A stretch of 64,000 bases of DNA from Pseudofabraea citricarpa (GCA_029641185.1 JAPWGK010000009.1:632501-696500), one strand, 5' to 3'. Shown: positions 35,801 through 47,658, counted from the first letter of the stretch. Numbers and translations: made by a program. Notes: generated by a model not told the origin, from the sequence alone.

Positions 35801-35949
35801 CAGAGACATCCTTCTCGCTATGGGATTTGACGTTCTTGAAGCCTTTGAGGAGTTGTCTTGTCTTCCAGCTAAAGTAAGTCGGCTCTCTACTTCACATCCG
35901 GATCAAGCTAACATGTGCCAAAAAGTGGATGAACGTAAATTTGGGATGA
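32883..35949 (+). CDS. nag3: GH3 beta-N-acetylglucosaminidase - GNAT fusion
   Basis: Six exons (32883-32932, 32980-33098, 33166-33729, 33788-34525, 34579-35873, 35926-35949) give 929 residues. Residues 1-350 are a NagZ-like GH3 barrel: FFMGWEGTE, LIALDQENGGV and the loop KHFPSYGNLDFLGSSLDMP holding the acid/base His. The nucleophile segment reads ISECLEMEAL, with Glu275 where bacterial enzymes have Asp. A linker follows; the second half looks like tandem GNAT domains (about 560-900). The enzyme would release GlcNAc from chitin oligomers; no signal peptide is seen, so it is likely intracellular. Intron 4 has a GC donor and intron 2 a TTAGTAG double acceptor, changing length by one residue. It is divergent from dac1 and tandem with the NDT80-type regulator. 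The symbol follows the Trichoderma cluster gene. Confidence 0.88.
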
Positions 35950-36461
35950 AGAAGGATATATCGAGTGGGCTTCTGATTTCTTCCTCAGCTGTGGACTATA
36001 TAATTTATTGGGGGTATCTCCCTCGGGCTTTCATGTTCAGTAGCAAGTTCAAACAGATTCACATGTCTATCGTCTCCTCCATACCCCAGAAAGTCTTGAA
36101 ACAGTTTCTCACCCACCCCCACGAAATGTGATCAGATGGGAAATTAAATGGCCCGAAGAAGTGCATCCAGAATCCCTGGAAACAACCCCCTTTAACCCCT
36201 CTTATCAATGAAGGACCTTCTTAAAACTGTGTGCAGCTCCAAATCCATCCGCCCAGCTGTGGATTTGGGGTGTGACCAAACTCCACTTTTAGTGATCTCG
36301 GCAGGCCGCCGCAGCCCACTCCAATAACAATCACCGATAACAGCAGCCCTGCTCTGCCTCTGCTACCTGAGTCTGACCTCCCAATTGCTGGTGAACGAAC
36401 AATAGCTATTGTGGGTTGCTTTGTCGCAAGGAGTGGCTCGTCCGAATGGCCTCATTATTAA
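35950..36461. other. Intergenic between GH3-GNAT and NDT80-type regulator
   Basis: 512 bp between tandem genes; promoter of the regulator plus the upstream 3' UTR. No motif was identified with confidence. Confidence 0.55.
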
Positions 36462-38332
36462 ATGATTGACCCTACGAAAAGCACCGACTTTCGGCATGGA
36501 CAAATGGCAGACTACAACACAATGACTGCCATGGCAGCGCCGAACGAAGTCCTGCGGTTAACAACTCCCGAAGCATCCCACGTTATTGCTATCGGCATGG
36601 ACGCCTTCGATCACGACTTGTCCTTCGATGGCGATTCTCTGCTGTGAGCAATTTCCTCCATCCTCATCCTGGCCGCGCGCCGACATGCCAGGGCCCTGCT
36701 GACCAGTTTCGCTTTAGCAGAGACGATGTCCAGAACCATAACCTGCCCTCTCTACCCTTCACCCCGTCGTACGAACTGTCGGACGCCTTCTCGACTACCT
36801 TCGAGGACCCGTTCTCCTACCAGTCAGGCGCCTTCGAGAGCCTCTTGGACGACCAGGCCAAGGACGACAATGGCGAAACGAGTCGCAATGATCTCGACAA
36901 TAAGATGCTTGGGTTCGGCGCCCCGATCGTGAAATTGCCAGTGCTGGACGATGGAGGCCAGACGTGGCCGACCATGTCAGCAGAACTGTACGGCATGTTC
37001 TTCGTGGCCGAGGATGTATTCGGAGGAGAGAACACGGGCAGGCCAATGGAGTTGACCTGCTACCGACGGAACCTGTTCCAGATCTCAGGAAGCATAACGC
37101 TCTCGCGATCCATATCGCATGTCCTCAACGAGCAGGGCCAGCAAGTGCCCGTCTACGACCTCACGACGAGCATATCCGCGCTCGAATCGATAGAGGGGAA
37201 AGCGACCGAGATCATCTCTGTGCCGTGGAAGACGTCGGCAGCAGCTACGTCCGAAGACAAATCTGGGGCCGCACCACCGAAGTACCCTCTCGATCTGAGC
37301 ATGAACCCAGAGCTAGATCCGACGTGTGTCTCGATCCCGATAGCATGGAAGCGCCTCCAGTTCAAGCACGCGACTGCCAATAACGGGAGGAGGAAGGGTC
37401 TGCAGCAACATTACGTGATCCAGATCAACTTGATGGCGACGCTGGGCACGGGGGAATGTGTCAAGGTTGCAGAGATCCAGTCGGGACCCATCATCGTGCG
37501 AGGAAGAAGTCCCCGGAATTTTGACAGCAGGAAAGACGTCCCCTTGAACGAGAGGAAAATCGAATCTAAGTCTAGAACTGTGAGTGATGCGGGCAGTACG
37601 CCCAGGAGGATCGATCCGACCCATAGCTATGGGTTCTATGCGCAGAACGGTCTGAATTCAATGCATCAGGTAAGGCGGGTGTTCTAGAGGTGTTGGGTGG
37701 AAAAGGCGCTTATGTGGCTGGCTCAGGACGGGCAGCAACAGCAGCATCTTGAGTTGGGTTTGATAGATACTAACTTCTAGAATAGACACCACTAGAGTTA
37801 CCAGACTGGACGGCTCAGGCTCAGGCGCAAACTCCCCATCCGAGTGATACACCCCGACCAGCTAAAAAGCAAAGCCTCTCCTCCAATTCCACGCCCGTTC
37901 GGCCTCCCGTCCCTAAGACGCGATGGAAGAGCGAATCGACAGAGGCCAAACCCTCTCGAACCACCACCGCCCCCATCGACCTCTCCCTCGCCGACGAAGA
38001 TTCCTCGCGGAGCAAATCCAACTCCCTGAATCTCGGCGGTCCAGCGTCGCCTCAGCACAACCGAAAGATGGTCTCGAGTCCCGTGGAGTCCGCCGACCTG
38101 CTGTACGAATACTTCCCGCTCAGTCTCGACGATTGGTTAGTGAATTTTTCTTGTTTTGTTTTTATTTTTCTAGCCATTTACGTTGTTCTTGGAGCTGATA
38201 GACCGCGTTAGGATGCCTCCTGTCGATGCTATCTATCGACCTCATGTCGTGCATCACACCATCGTCCCGCCGGATCTCAAAGCTGCCCAGGTCAAGAACA
38301 AGACTAAACGATACTTCTCGGCGGATGATTAA
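36462..38332 (+). CDS. ron1: NDT80/PhoG-type transcription factor (RON1-like)
   Basis: Four exons (36462-36643, 36718-37669, 37786-38135, 38212-38332; introns about 74, 116 and 76 nt) give 534 residues. The central region (about 130-330) matches the NDT80 DNA-binding domain: ELYGMFFVAEDVF, ELTCYRRNLFQISGSITL, VSIPIAWKRLQFKHATANNG and then HYVIQINLMATL with IIVRGRSPRNF. The C-terminal third is Pro/Ser-rich, ending in a short conserved segment (YEYFPLSLDDWMPPVDAIYRPHVVHH) interrupted by the last intron. Sitting inside the amino-sugar cluster it corresponds to RON1, known in Candida and Trichoderma as a regulator of GlcNAc genes. The first acceptor is TTTAGCAG, so either of two AGs one codon apart may be used. 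The first ATG is taken as start; in-frame ATGs at codons 15, 21 and 24 are alternatives. Confidence 0.9.
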
Positions 38333-38638
38333 TTAGCACGGCCCTAACTTCGTGGCCTGTTAATGTAGTATGATGACTGAACGCCCCTGGTTGCTAACGG
38401 ATCAGAGATATCCATGGGCAGTAAGGAAGTCGGCTCAAGTGAGTGAGATGGAGGAGGAGGGGATAGGATGCCGTTTCGATAAGATGCGACGCGACGCGAT
38501 GCGATGATACCCAAGGATGACCGTCGACTAAACGACGAAGAGGAGAAGGAGAGAACGAATGCTTGACGGCTCTGCCGAGTTGTTCTCCTTACCCTGCCTT
38601 ACCCTTACGAAGCTATGCTATGCTATGGAGGAAGGGAT

Positions 38639-38664
38639 CGGACTGGACTGGACTGGACTGGACT
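38639..38664. repeat. GGACT pentanucleotide array
   Basis: Five perfect tandem copies of GGACT followed by a G run, in the 3' region of the NDT80-type gene. Confidence 0.9.
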
Positions 38665-39338
38665 GGGGGGTTGGAGTGCTTAACGCGCTGGGGTGGTTGG
38701 GTTGGGTTGGGTCGGTTTATCTGCTCTTTTTTTTTCTTCTTCTTGGTCTGTCGACTATGACTTGTATATTATATTACATTATATTATATCCTTACGAGAG
38801 AGAGGGAGACAGATGGAGAGATATGGAGAGAGAGAGAGGGGGAAGATGAAAAAATATATACACACCCGTCTTTAGTCACATTTTACGGGATAGGGAGGAA
38901 TATATATATAACGAATGAGAGGATGCATGGATGAAATCAACGAAGTAACTTATATTACCCATCACCTATGCTATGTACTCCTATCTCCGCTTCGCTTCGC
39001 GGGTCGTGTTTTTGTGTGTCTTTGTGTGTATCTGTCGGTATCTGTGTGCGTACGTATGCGTGTATGCGTGTATGTATGTATATATGTATGTAAATGTAAA
39101 ATCCAACGCCGGGGAAATGCAGATGCGAATGCGAATGCGCAATGCCTCTTCTCTATCTACAACGACCCTCCCTCACTCTCTCGGTGAAATCACCTACCTA
39201 CCCTACCCTACCTACCCTTCCCACGTTCCTATCTTCCCACCTTCCTACCTTCCTACCATGCGTGCACGGCGTGTAACGAAGCACCCACCTCCCCTTGAAC
39301 GGGTGTGTGACATAGATAGATAAGAAGATAGCTCAAGG

Positions 39339-39394
39339 GAGGTATGTAGGTATGTAGGTATGTAGGTATGTGGTATGTAGGTAGGTAGGTATGA
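39339..39394. repeat. GTAGGTAT octanucleotide array
   Basis: Three to four copies of GTAGGTAT with a degenerate end (GGTAGGTAGGTAT), about 70 bp past the kinase gene's 3' end. Confidence 0.85.
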
Positions 39395-39464
39395 GAGGTA
39401 TATATTTCTAAATTTTATTTCAACAGCTCCTCCCACGCCTCCACTTCCCCAGCCCAGTATGTAT

Positions 39465-41313
39465 CTACTCCAAACACGCCACGGCCACAGCGGCACCGAG
39501 CAACGAGCTATCGTCGGCAGGCACGAGCTGCAGGACGCCCTCCTGGCCCACGAGGACGTCGAGGTGCTCCTGTGCGGCGTCGCGGAAGCCCGGGTACTGC
39601 TCGATGACGGATCCGTTGTAGGCGATGAGGCATTTCTCGTCCAGCGACGCCGACGGGTTCTGCAGCACCCACAGCGCGTGCAGGCCGCTGGCGATGATGG
39701 ATGTTGCCCGGTGCGTGATGTGGCTTGAGAGGGTCCGGAGATGGGCCATGTCGCTGGCTGTGTAGGTGTGTGTGGATGTGGGGAAGGCAGTGCTGAAAAG
39801 AGCGAGGGATTGGGATTGAGAGGAGGTGTCGCTTTTTGATTTGTTAGTTATTTATCTCTCTTTTATTTTATTTTATCTGGGTGCGTTGAATTGGCATTGG
39901 GGGGATTGGGATTGAATGTCTAGATGGATTAGGGAAAGAGAGAGAACTTACGAGGATATACGAGAGATGATCTCGGTATCTAGTGCATATGGTTCTAGTA
40001 AAGTAGAGGGGACGACACCGCCGAGAAAACCCGTCGTCTCAATGGCTTCGATCAGGACCAGGCGCACGATCTCGCCCAGATACCCGCCGCCGACGAAGTG
40101 TTCCAGCGGTTGGAAAGTCGGCCGTGGATGTTTCTTCAGGAGTTGCTCGTCCCAGCGTGTAAAGGGTAGGATGCCTGTTCCGAACATGGACAGTTCCGTG
40201 TTCACGATTACGTGCTCTGCGACGGAATGCCATGACGATGGCCGCACGCCGAATTTCTGTGCTGAGAAACTTGACACGGGCAGGTGAACGGCGGCATTGA
40301 CGCCCGTTCCTAGGATGAGGGACAGCCGTGTTGGGAGGTCGTGTGATGTGAATGCTGATGAGAGGAGACAGGCGGAGCTGTCGTTTACTATTGCTTGGAG
40401 AGAGACGTTGAGATTCTGGTTGTGCATGTTAGTTGGCTGTGAACCGGGACTTGGGGATTGTCTCTTACCCTTCGAGTACACGCATCTTGAATTAGATCTC
40501 CTAGATCCTGTCCAAGAAGACCATGTGCGGCCATAAAATTCTTGCCCATGCTTAGAAGAAGTCCACTTCGAAGTGAAGTTTGTCTAGATCTTCGTCAGCT
40601 GACTTGTAAGTGAGTGAGTGACGAGGTGGTTCAACTTACTCGATGGGAAACGACCACGCCATTCCCATTGACAAAGGGGCCGAGTTCTTTTCATGGCCCT
40701 CCTTCATCCCGGAAAGCGTTTCGTCAATCTTCTCAGCCATCCAGTCAAAAAATTCCACGCCTTGGAGATTTTTCACGGCCGTATTAATCTTGGTTGAAGT
40801 CTTTCTCAAAATAGTCGTTTCTCTCTCCCCACCCGCCAGCTCAATTAGAGCCACTCTAAACGTCGACCCTCCCACATCCAGAGCCAGATACCTCCCGCAC
40901 TCATCACCGGTCGGGAGTTGGTGTTGATATGATGGGAGCATGCACTCTGCATTCTCACGCAGACTCTCCTGGAACTGGCTCCTCAGCCCCTCGGACAAGG
41001 CTACCAAATTTCGGCGCCTCGTCGGATTTCGAAACAGCGTCTCGACCTCCTCTAAGAAATCCTCAATCTTTCTGACGCCGTTCACAGCTGCATCTCGTCG
41101 ACCATCCTGGCCGCTGGACTGCTCAGAATCATCATCCTCTGCTGCACTAGTGCCGTCTTTCGCGTGGATCTCAGCCTCGGGGGTAGTCTTCTTTGGTGAC
41201 ACCCAGATGTTGAGGATGGTCTGTAGAAGGGATTTAGTACGCAGCAGTGACCTTATGAAGGCGGCGTAGAAGGCCTCTCGTACCCGGAGCATTGCAGCTT
41301 TGAATGGCTGCAT
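39465..41313 (-). CDS. hxk3: Hexokinase-like N-acetylglucosamine kinase
   Basis: Four exons (41313-40640, 40583-40469, 40415-39952, 39831-39465; introns 56, 53 and 120 nt) give 539 residues. Hexokinase landmarks are present in divergent form: phosphate-1 LALDVGGSTFRVALIEL, sugar-binding SMGMAWSFPIEQTSLRSG, the catalytic Asp in AIVNDSSACLL, phosphate-2 LILGTGVNAAV, and VNTELSMFG with the sugar-contacting Glu. It is longer at the N-terminus than glucose hexokinases, with an acidic, low-complexity insert near residues 45-75. Position in the cluster points to GlcNAc kinase (GlcNAc to GlcNAc-6-phosphate), the step before the deacetylase. It is divergent from the deaminase gene across 1.6 kb. The last exon boundary (AAAAAG acceptor after an ATAACTAAC branch) is inferred from frame. 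Confidence 0.9.
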
Positions 41314-42942
41314 GTCATCAAAGGGTGATACATGTAGAATAGTTATAAGACGCGCTACGAGGCGCGGCTAGTAAGGTGTGATCAACGGGAGCCAGGGAAA
41401 TTGCCGGCCATTTGGCAGTCTGTGTTGGGGGGGCAAGAATACGAGGGAGAGGGAGAGGGTGAGGTGAGTATGGTGGAGGTAGAGGTGGTGGTGGTGGTGG
41501 TATTCCAAAAGAGGGATTGTGAGGTAAGAAGAATTGAGGGATGGAGGAGCGAGCGAACGAACGAGAGGGTGCGGACGGAGTGGGACGGAAACAAGAGGAG
41601 GAGCTGGGCTGGGGAGCTGAATGGGTTGTTGCGTTGTTGCAGTGCTTTGGGGCCAGTGTCAGTGTCAGTGCCAGTGTCAGTAGTAAGTTGTTGTTGCTCT
41701 GACAGGGCGAGCGAGGCGTGTTGAGTTGTCGGCTCTTGGTCTAGTCCTTCGCCTGGATGCTGCCCCCGTACGTCCAGTTCCGTCGTGTGTTTTTATGTTG
41801 ATGGATGCCCTTGCAACGATGCTGGATGGCGGATGGGGAGAAAAGAAACGGGGTTCAAGGTGGAAAAAGAGAATTTCATGGCCTGAATTGCGCCATTGCG
41901 GTCAACTGGCGCTGTGTGATGGGCAATAATGGGCAATAATGGGTAATGAATGGGCAATGGGCAACGGGCACGGCTCGAGCCAAGAGATGTCATTGATACG
42001 ACGATTGGGTGTCCCTCAGCCAGCATTATTTGCCATAAGAACTCGTAACAGAGACCCATCCCCATATAATTCATGTATAGTTTGGTTGTAGTGCTACGTT
42101 TGGCGGTGGAGTCGAGTCGCTCGCTGTGTATAAGTAACGTTGCAGCTGCTGCGATTGCGATTGATGCTGGGTCCTGGTCCTGGGTCACGATGCTTATCTA
42201 ATTAGCGCAGATCGCTCTAGAGTCCACAGTCCACAGTCCAGTCCTGTCCTCCGAACTCTCCCAACCCATCCCATCCCATAATCAGGACAGCACAACAGCA
42301 TCACACTGGACACTCCCAACCCAACACATGGCAGCCAACGGCACAGCTCATCAGCCTTATCACCTTGGATATCGAGAGTCATGTTGGTCAAGCGACATAC
42401 TGAAGTACTTACTCGCCAGCCAATTGCTGGGTCCTCGTTGAGCCAGCCCCTCTTGTGAATGGTGCTCCTCACTCTGGCGACTCGACTCGACTCTTCAAGA
42501 TGAAATGTCATGGTCATGGCCGGATCGCCGGTCCACAGTCGCCAGAGGTAAGTGAGGTCCTCCGGCGTTCGACCATGACCGCGATCTCTGTGTGTGAATG
42601 GTGGGGTGGATGACCGTGACGTTCCATACAAAAGCTCAATCGTCCACCTTTGACGCATTGCCCGATGGAGAACATGACCGGCGAACCTTCCGGGATGGGT
42701 GCCCATGCTACCGGTCACCATGTCTGAAGTGTAAGGCTTCAACTCTTTTTTTCTGATGCAGCTCTCCGATTCATGGCAAGCTGGATAGATATCTTACAAC
42801 TTCTTCTGTACTTTCCATCCTCTCCTCTTTCTCAAACAAACCATCCACACCCACACCAATACAACCTTATCTCTGACCCCTCTACTTCCAACCTATCCCC
42901 CTGCACTACCTTGCCCTTCCATAACACCACACTCCATACATC
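41314..42942. other. Divergent promoter region, kinase (-) / deaminase (+)
   Basis: 1.6 kb between two divergent cluster genes. Several frames of up to about 180 codons exist, but they have no motif or codon bias and are rejected. The sequence has GGTGGTGGT and CAGTGTCAGTG low-complexity runs (about 41490, 41660) and a long C/A-rich leader just before the deaminase start. Confidence 0.6.
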
Positions 42943-44209
42943 ATGAGGCTTATCATCAGAGACGACCCGACCTCAGCGTCATCATACATTGCCAAATACA
43001 TCATCGGTAGGACAGCATGAGCTGTAAGACACGGCAGACGGTGCTGATATCTGCATATAGACCGGATCAAGGCATTCGAACCTACCGCAGAGCATCCATT
43101 TGTGCTTGGTCTCCCCACGGGATCAAGCCCTGTGGGAATCTACAAGATCCTCGTTGAGAAGTACAAGGCGGGCGAGATCTCATTTGAAAATGTTGTCACC
43201 TTCAATATGGTACGCAGAAGTTGAACATGAAGTAGACGATCATGAGAGCTTACCAGATTCAAGGACGAATACATTGGTATTCCCCGCGAACACCCGGAAT
43301 CGTACCATACCTTCATGTACAAGCACTTCTTCTCACATGTCAATGTCCATCCCTCCAATATCAATATCTTGAATGGCAATGCTGCAGATCTTGAAGCTGA
43401 ATGCGTCGGCTACGAGCGCAAGATCAAGGCTGTGGGGGGAATTGATTTGTTCTTGGGCGGAATTGGACCAGATGGCCATATCGCATTCAACGAGCCTGGC
43501 TCGTCGCTTGCATCAAGAACACGAGTTAAGACATTGGCTTATGATACCATCATCGCTAACTCTCGCTTCTTCGACAATGACTTGGACAAAGTCCCCAAGA
43601 TGGCCCTAACCGTCGGAGTACAGACCGTGCTCGAAGCGAGGGAGGTAGTCATCATCATCACGGGTGCGCACAAGGCATTGGCATTGCAGAGATGTATCGA
43701 GGGCGGAGTAAATCACATGTGGACCCTCTCGAGTTTGCAATTACACCCACACCCGATGATAGTCGTTGATGAAGACGCCACTCTCGAGCTTCAAGTTAAG
43801 ACAGTCAAAGTAAGTCCCTCTCCTCAAGAAACTTCAAGATAAATCCTAACCACAAAAACCACAGTACTTCAAATCCATTGAGAAAGTCGCCGCCTCTCAA
43901 GGTTTCGAACAGATCTTACCCTCTGCAGCTCGAACGGGTCCGCGAACAAAAAGACCCCAACCGACGCTCCAAACCAAAGCCATCAGCGAGCTCCAGACCT
44001 CAGCGCTCCCAGAACCAAACAGCCCCTCTATCCTCTCCCCCAAACCAACTACGAACCTCCTCCTCAGTGCTCCTGCAACCGAATACCCGGTGCGAAGCCA
44101 CACACCCGAGTTGGTTCCGGATAATATGAGTTCGCGGATCCCCGAGTTCAAAGAAGGTGATGTGCCATTTGATCGCTTTGAAGGACGGGTTGGTCAAGTT
44201 GGTGCTTGA
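42943..44209 (+). CDS. dam1: Glucosamine-6-phosphate deaminase
   Basis: Four exons (42943-43006, 43061-43209, 43264-43809, 43865-44209; introns of 54-55 nt) give 367 residues. The enzyme isomerises and deaminates glucosamine-6-phosphate to fructose-6-phosphate and ammonia, the last step of GlcNAc catabolism. NagB motifs are clear: [14 protein letters not shown], the catalytic Asp region [21 protein letters not shown] split by intron 2, and [19 protein letters not shown]. The catalytic domain ends near residue 270, as in bacterial enzymes. The fourth exon adds about 100 Pro/Ser-rich residues ending in [15 protein letters not shown], a fungal extension. The first exon is only 64 nt. The gene closes the amino-sugar cluster on the right. 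Confidence 0.94.
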
Positions 44210-45103
44210 CGAAGTGAAATGAGAGGAAAGAAAACGAACGGAACGCTTTATTTTCTTGCGATGGGCTTGCCTGGATTTTCTTTGCGATGCTTTCTTGATT
44301 CCTTCTTCCTCTTCGCTCGTTTTCCAAGTGCGATGAATGGACATGGGGTGTTCTTTGTGCTAACATGGGATCTTTATTTTTTATTTTTCTCTTGCTTTTC
44401 CCTTTGCTTCTGGAATCAAACCAAGACTGGACAGAATCACTCGCTGTGTACGGAGTAAGTAAAATAGATACATAAAAATGGGAATTTATTCTTTCTTTTT
44501 AGATTGTCCTGTTGAAAGAATGCCCAAGATTGGCTTGGCATACATGTAGAAAAGGAAATGGGAGGTGATGGATCTTTTTGAAAGCCACTTAGTGATATTG
44601 TGATACGGGTGGTGGAGTTGAAGGACGTCTCTCCATGAGGTAAGAGATGGGATTGTTAGTGATGGATCTATGACATCACAAATGCATGTTATTCAAGATG
44701 ACAGAAACACTCCAAACGCCAGATGAATTATTCTATCATCCCTGCGGTAGCTTACTGCAGCCAGGCCTAGCCAGGCCTGTTCCAGTCCAGTCCTCCGGGT
44801 TGGAAATAAATTGCTTGTGCTCGTGTACTGTTGAGATAATCCGGCGTCGTCAAATTGCAATCGCCATATCCACGAGTCACCCATCCATCCATCCATCCAT
44901 CCATCCATCCATCCATGATGCATCGAACCATGCAATAACAATAGTAATAAAAATCCAACCATTAGTTCATTCCCGCACTACGCAAACCGAATCGGACCCA
45001 TCATCGCGAAGCACAAAAGCAAAGAGCCCCAAAAAGAAAAGGGAAAAAAAGAGGAAAAAGAAAAAGGGTATATGTATATATGGCCGATGGGATCAGGGAC
45101 CGA
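44210..45103. other. Convergent intergenic region
   Basis: 3' ends of the deaminase and the transcription factor gene meet here. It includes a CCAT microsatellite and an A/G-rich stretch near 45020-45065. No gene was recognised. Confidence 0.6.
44881..44916. repeat. (CCAT)9 microsatellite
   Basis: Nine uninterrupted CCAT units in non-coding DNA between convergent genes. Confidence 0.97.
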
Positions 45104-47658
45104 CTAGAAGCTGAGCAGGAGCCGCAGGTGACTCCCCTTCTCGCAATCGCTCGGGATGTCAGGGAAGGCGCCGGCGCGGCGCTCGAAGATCTGGATGACG
45201 GCCTTGACGGCGTCGTAGTAGATCTCGGCGGTGCGCTGGAAGCCCAGGGCCTGCCACTCGTCGCTGGCCATCGAGGCCTTGATCTCGTTCCACAGGTTGC
45301 GCCAGTTGGTCATGGCGACCTTGAAGGGGTGCAGCAGGGCGGGGATGGACGTCGACGGGAGGGTCGAGAAGGGCGACGCGAAGGTGTGGGTCCAGAAGTA
45401 CGTGTAGATGACTTTTTGCTCCGCGTCAGCTTGCTTTTGCGTCTAGAATAAGAGAGGGGAGGGGGGTGGTTACTGTGCATCAGCATCTGCATGTCCATCG
45501 CGTTCAGGATCCCCAGCCGCAGCGGCTTCAGCTCCTCTTGCCACTTCTCCCCCGCCGAGAAGAGCATCATGAATGCCATCTTGATCTTCGGCTTCGGGTA
45601 CGGGAAGCGGGAGTCGGCCGAGAGCTCTTCGTAGCTTGCTAGCTGGAAGAAGCGGTCCTCGCTTGGGAAGGGGAGGTCGATTTCTGACCACTGCATTCGT
45701 TGTCAGCATTTGCCTTGTAATAAAATTATGGTAATGTGTACTTGTAGCCGCGGTGTCTGAGATGCAGTTAGCAAGGAGAACAAGGCTTGGCAATTGAACG
45801 GAGAGAGGCGTACTATATTATTGAATATTCCAAAGGCATTGTCTAACATCATGGCAATCGTGGCAGTACTAATGCTGTCAGCCGCCGTCGATGGATTTAG
45901 GCAGAATGGATCTCACCGTATATAAGCCTCTTTCTGAATCCAGATCTTAAAACTCTGCTGATCTACGATCTTGAATTCTAGCGGGTGCTGAACCTTGTTC
46001 ATCCCCAGATAACGATAGATCTATCTGCCGTCAATATTTTAGGTATTTTGCTTGGAATTGCTATGCTTGCTCACCTCGACAATCCTCGTGAATCGTGACT
46101 GTCGCACTCGCTTTCGTGCCGTTTCTGATCCTGTCCAATATTGTAGGACGATCATCAAGTATGCCCCTTGCATCTCTTCTAGTTGGTACTGCTTCCACTC
46201 TGGCGTTGCTGTTTCTGTGGGCTTGGCGTATATCCGCCCTGGATGGTCGTACTCCTCGCTCAGTCCGGGAAGAGAGTAGATGAAACTTTCTATGATGTCA
46301 AGCAACATTTTGATTCTAGATACTTCGAGTGGCTCTTTTGAGTACTTTAGACAGCATTAGCATATATACATAAGCAAAGCCATGGACTCGAGGCTTTGGT
46401 GCCATAGCAAGAAAGCAACTAACCATTGCTCCCAGAGCCATGAGCGCAAGGACTAGAGGTACCGCCGCAACACAGGGATTGAAACTCGGTTCATGGACTA
46501 TAGGTCCATGCTTGTGCCAGTGTCGGAAATACAACTTGATAAAGGCGGCGATTTTGTCAGCAGTCAAAAGCTCGATTGCATCTACTAATTCTTTCGATAA
46601 CGAAGTTGGGCCGAACTCCTCTGCGGCAGTTCGATAGAGGTTCTGTCGGATCTCCAAGGATCTTTGCTCTAAAACAGCCCGATCAATATACAGGGCATCC
46701 GCACCTGACCACAAGATACCTGGCATCTGAATCCCCGGCCAACTAGTGGTTGTTTGCCGTTCAAACGACTCGAATTCGAGACTGCTCAATAACATATCAA
46801 CATTGCTCTCCCCGGTCACGTTGCCAAAGTATTCATAATTCTGCGAAAGGTTCACATTGAGCCCGTTTGGTGCAGCATTGTACCCGTTCCCTGATATCAT
46901 GTTGGTAAAGTGGGCGGCTTTGGTATTGGGACTCATGGTGGTAGACTTGGGGAAGCGTATCATGAAGTCTGAATCTTTCGGGCAGTTGAGCAGGAATCCA
47001 ATGGAATTGCGATCCGATCCTGTGGTATCAGGACTCGTGGTAGCATCGGGGGTCGCTGCTTCGGCATCAGGGCTCGAGGTAGCTAGAGAATCCACTGTCA
47101 GCGAGAAATAACCTCATTGCTTCGTTACTCGACTCACGGCCATTCGAAGGGCGGTTTTTGACACACCTTCTCCCAAACTCCCTACACTTGCGACAAGGGA
47201 TCTCGTTGTCACATTTCACCTTCAGGCGCGAGCATTCGTCGCATGCATGTCGTTTGCGACCCCTCTCGAGCGAGCTTGGAATGGCCGACGTCCCTCGACG
47301 ATCGCATCGACTGAAATGATCTCGCAGGACATCGCTGTGAGAGCGACGACTTAGTAATCAAAAGCTTCTCGGGGGGCCCGCGGGCGCTGGGATCTCACCT
47401 GCGCTTGAAGGTCTTGGAGCAGAATTTGCAGCTATAGGGTCTGTCGCCAGAATCTGCCGTGGTGGTGCGTCAGCGAGGGAGCGAGCCAGCGAGCGAACAT
47501 GCATCTTCTCTCTCTCTCTCTCTCTCATCTTTTTCTTTCATGTGATGGGATGGCGGTCGTGGGCACAACTCACGCTGCTGTTGGTGGCGCAACAGATGAG
47601 CTTTCCTCTGGAATTTCTTGCCGCACTGATTGCACTCGGACAGGCTTTGAGCCTCCAT
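45104..47658 (-). CDS. C2H2 + Zn2Cys6 fungal transcription factor
   Basis: Ten exons are inferred: 47658-47574, 47453-47399, 47334-47138, 47082-46424, 46344-46075, 46020-45917, 45874-45814, 45756-45742, 45690-45474 and 45429-45104, totalling 662 residues in one frame. Exons 1-3 encode two C2H2 fingers (CNQCGKKFQRKAHLLRHQQQH, then CKFCSKTFKRSDVLRDHFSRC). These are followed by a Zn2Cys6 cluster (CDECSRLKVKCDNEIPCRKC, last Cys in RRC). The rest is a fungal-specific transcription factor domain: ALMALGAM joined to YSKEPLEV, YLGMNKVQHP and PRLQWSEIDLPFPSEDR. Exon 8 is only 15 nt (TPRLQ). The last splice (45473/45430) is the least certain. It lies tail to tail with the deaminase gene, just outside the amino-sugar cluster; a role there is only a possibility. 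Target genes are unknown. Confidence 0.85.

Larger units (their letters stand above)
38333..39464. other. Convergent intergenic region rich in short repeats
   Basis: 3' ends of the regulator and the kinase gene meet here. No gene is supported. The DNA holds GGACT and GTAGGTAT arrays (listed separately), GTATGC/GTATGT runs near 39050-39095 and CCTACC runs near 39190-39220. Confidence 0.65.

Noticed and set aside
42194..42742. 182-codon minus-strand frame between hxk3 and dam1
   Set aside because: No recognisable domain, low-complexity composition, and it lies in a divergent promoter region.
44686..45114. 142-codon + strand frame over the CCAT repeat
   Set aside because: Driven by the microsatellite (HPSIHPSIHPS) and a poly-Lys run; overlaps the end of the transcription factor gene.
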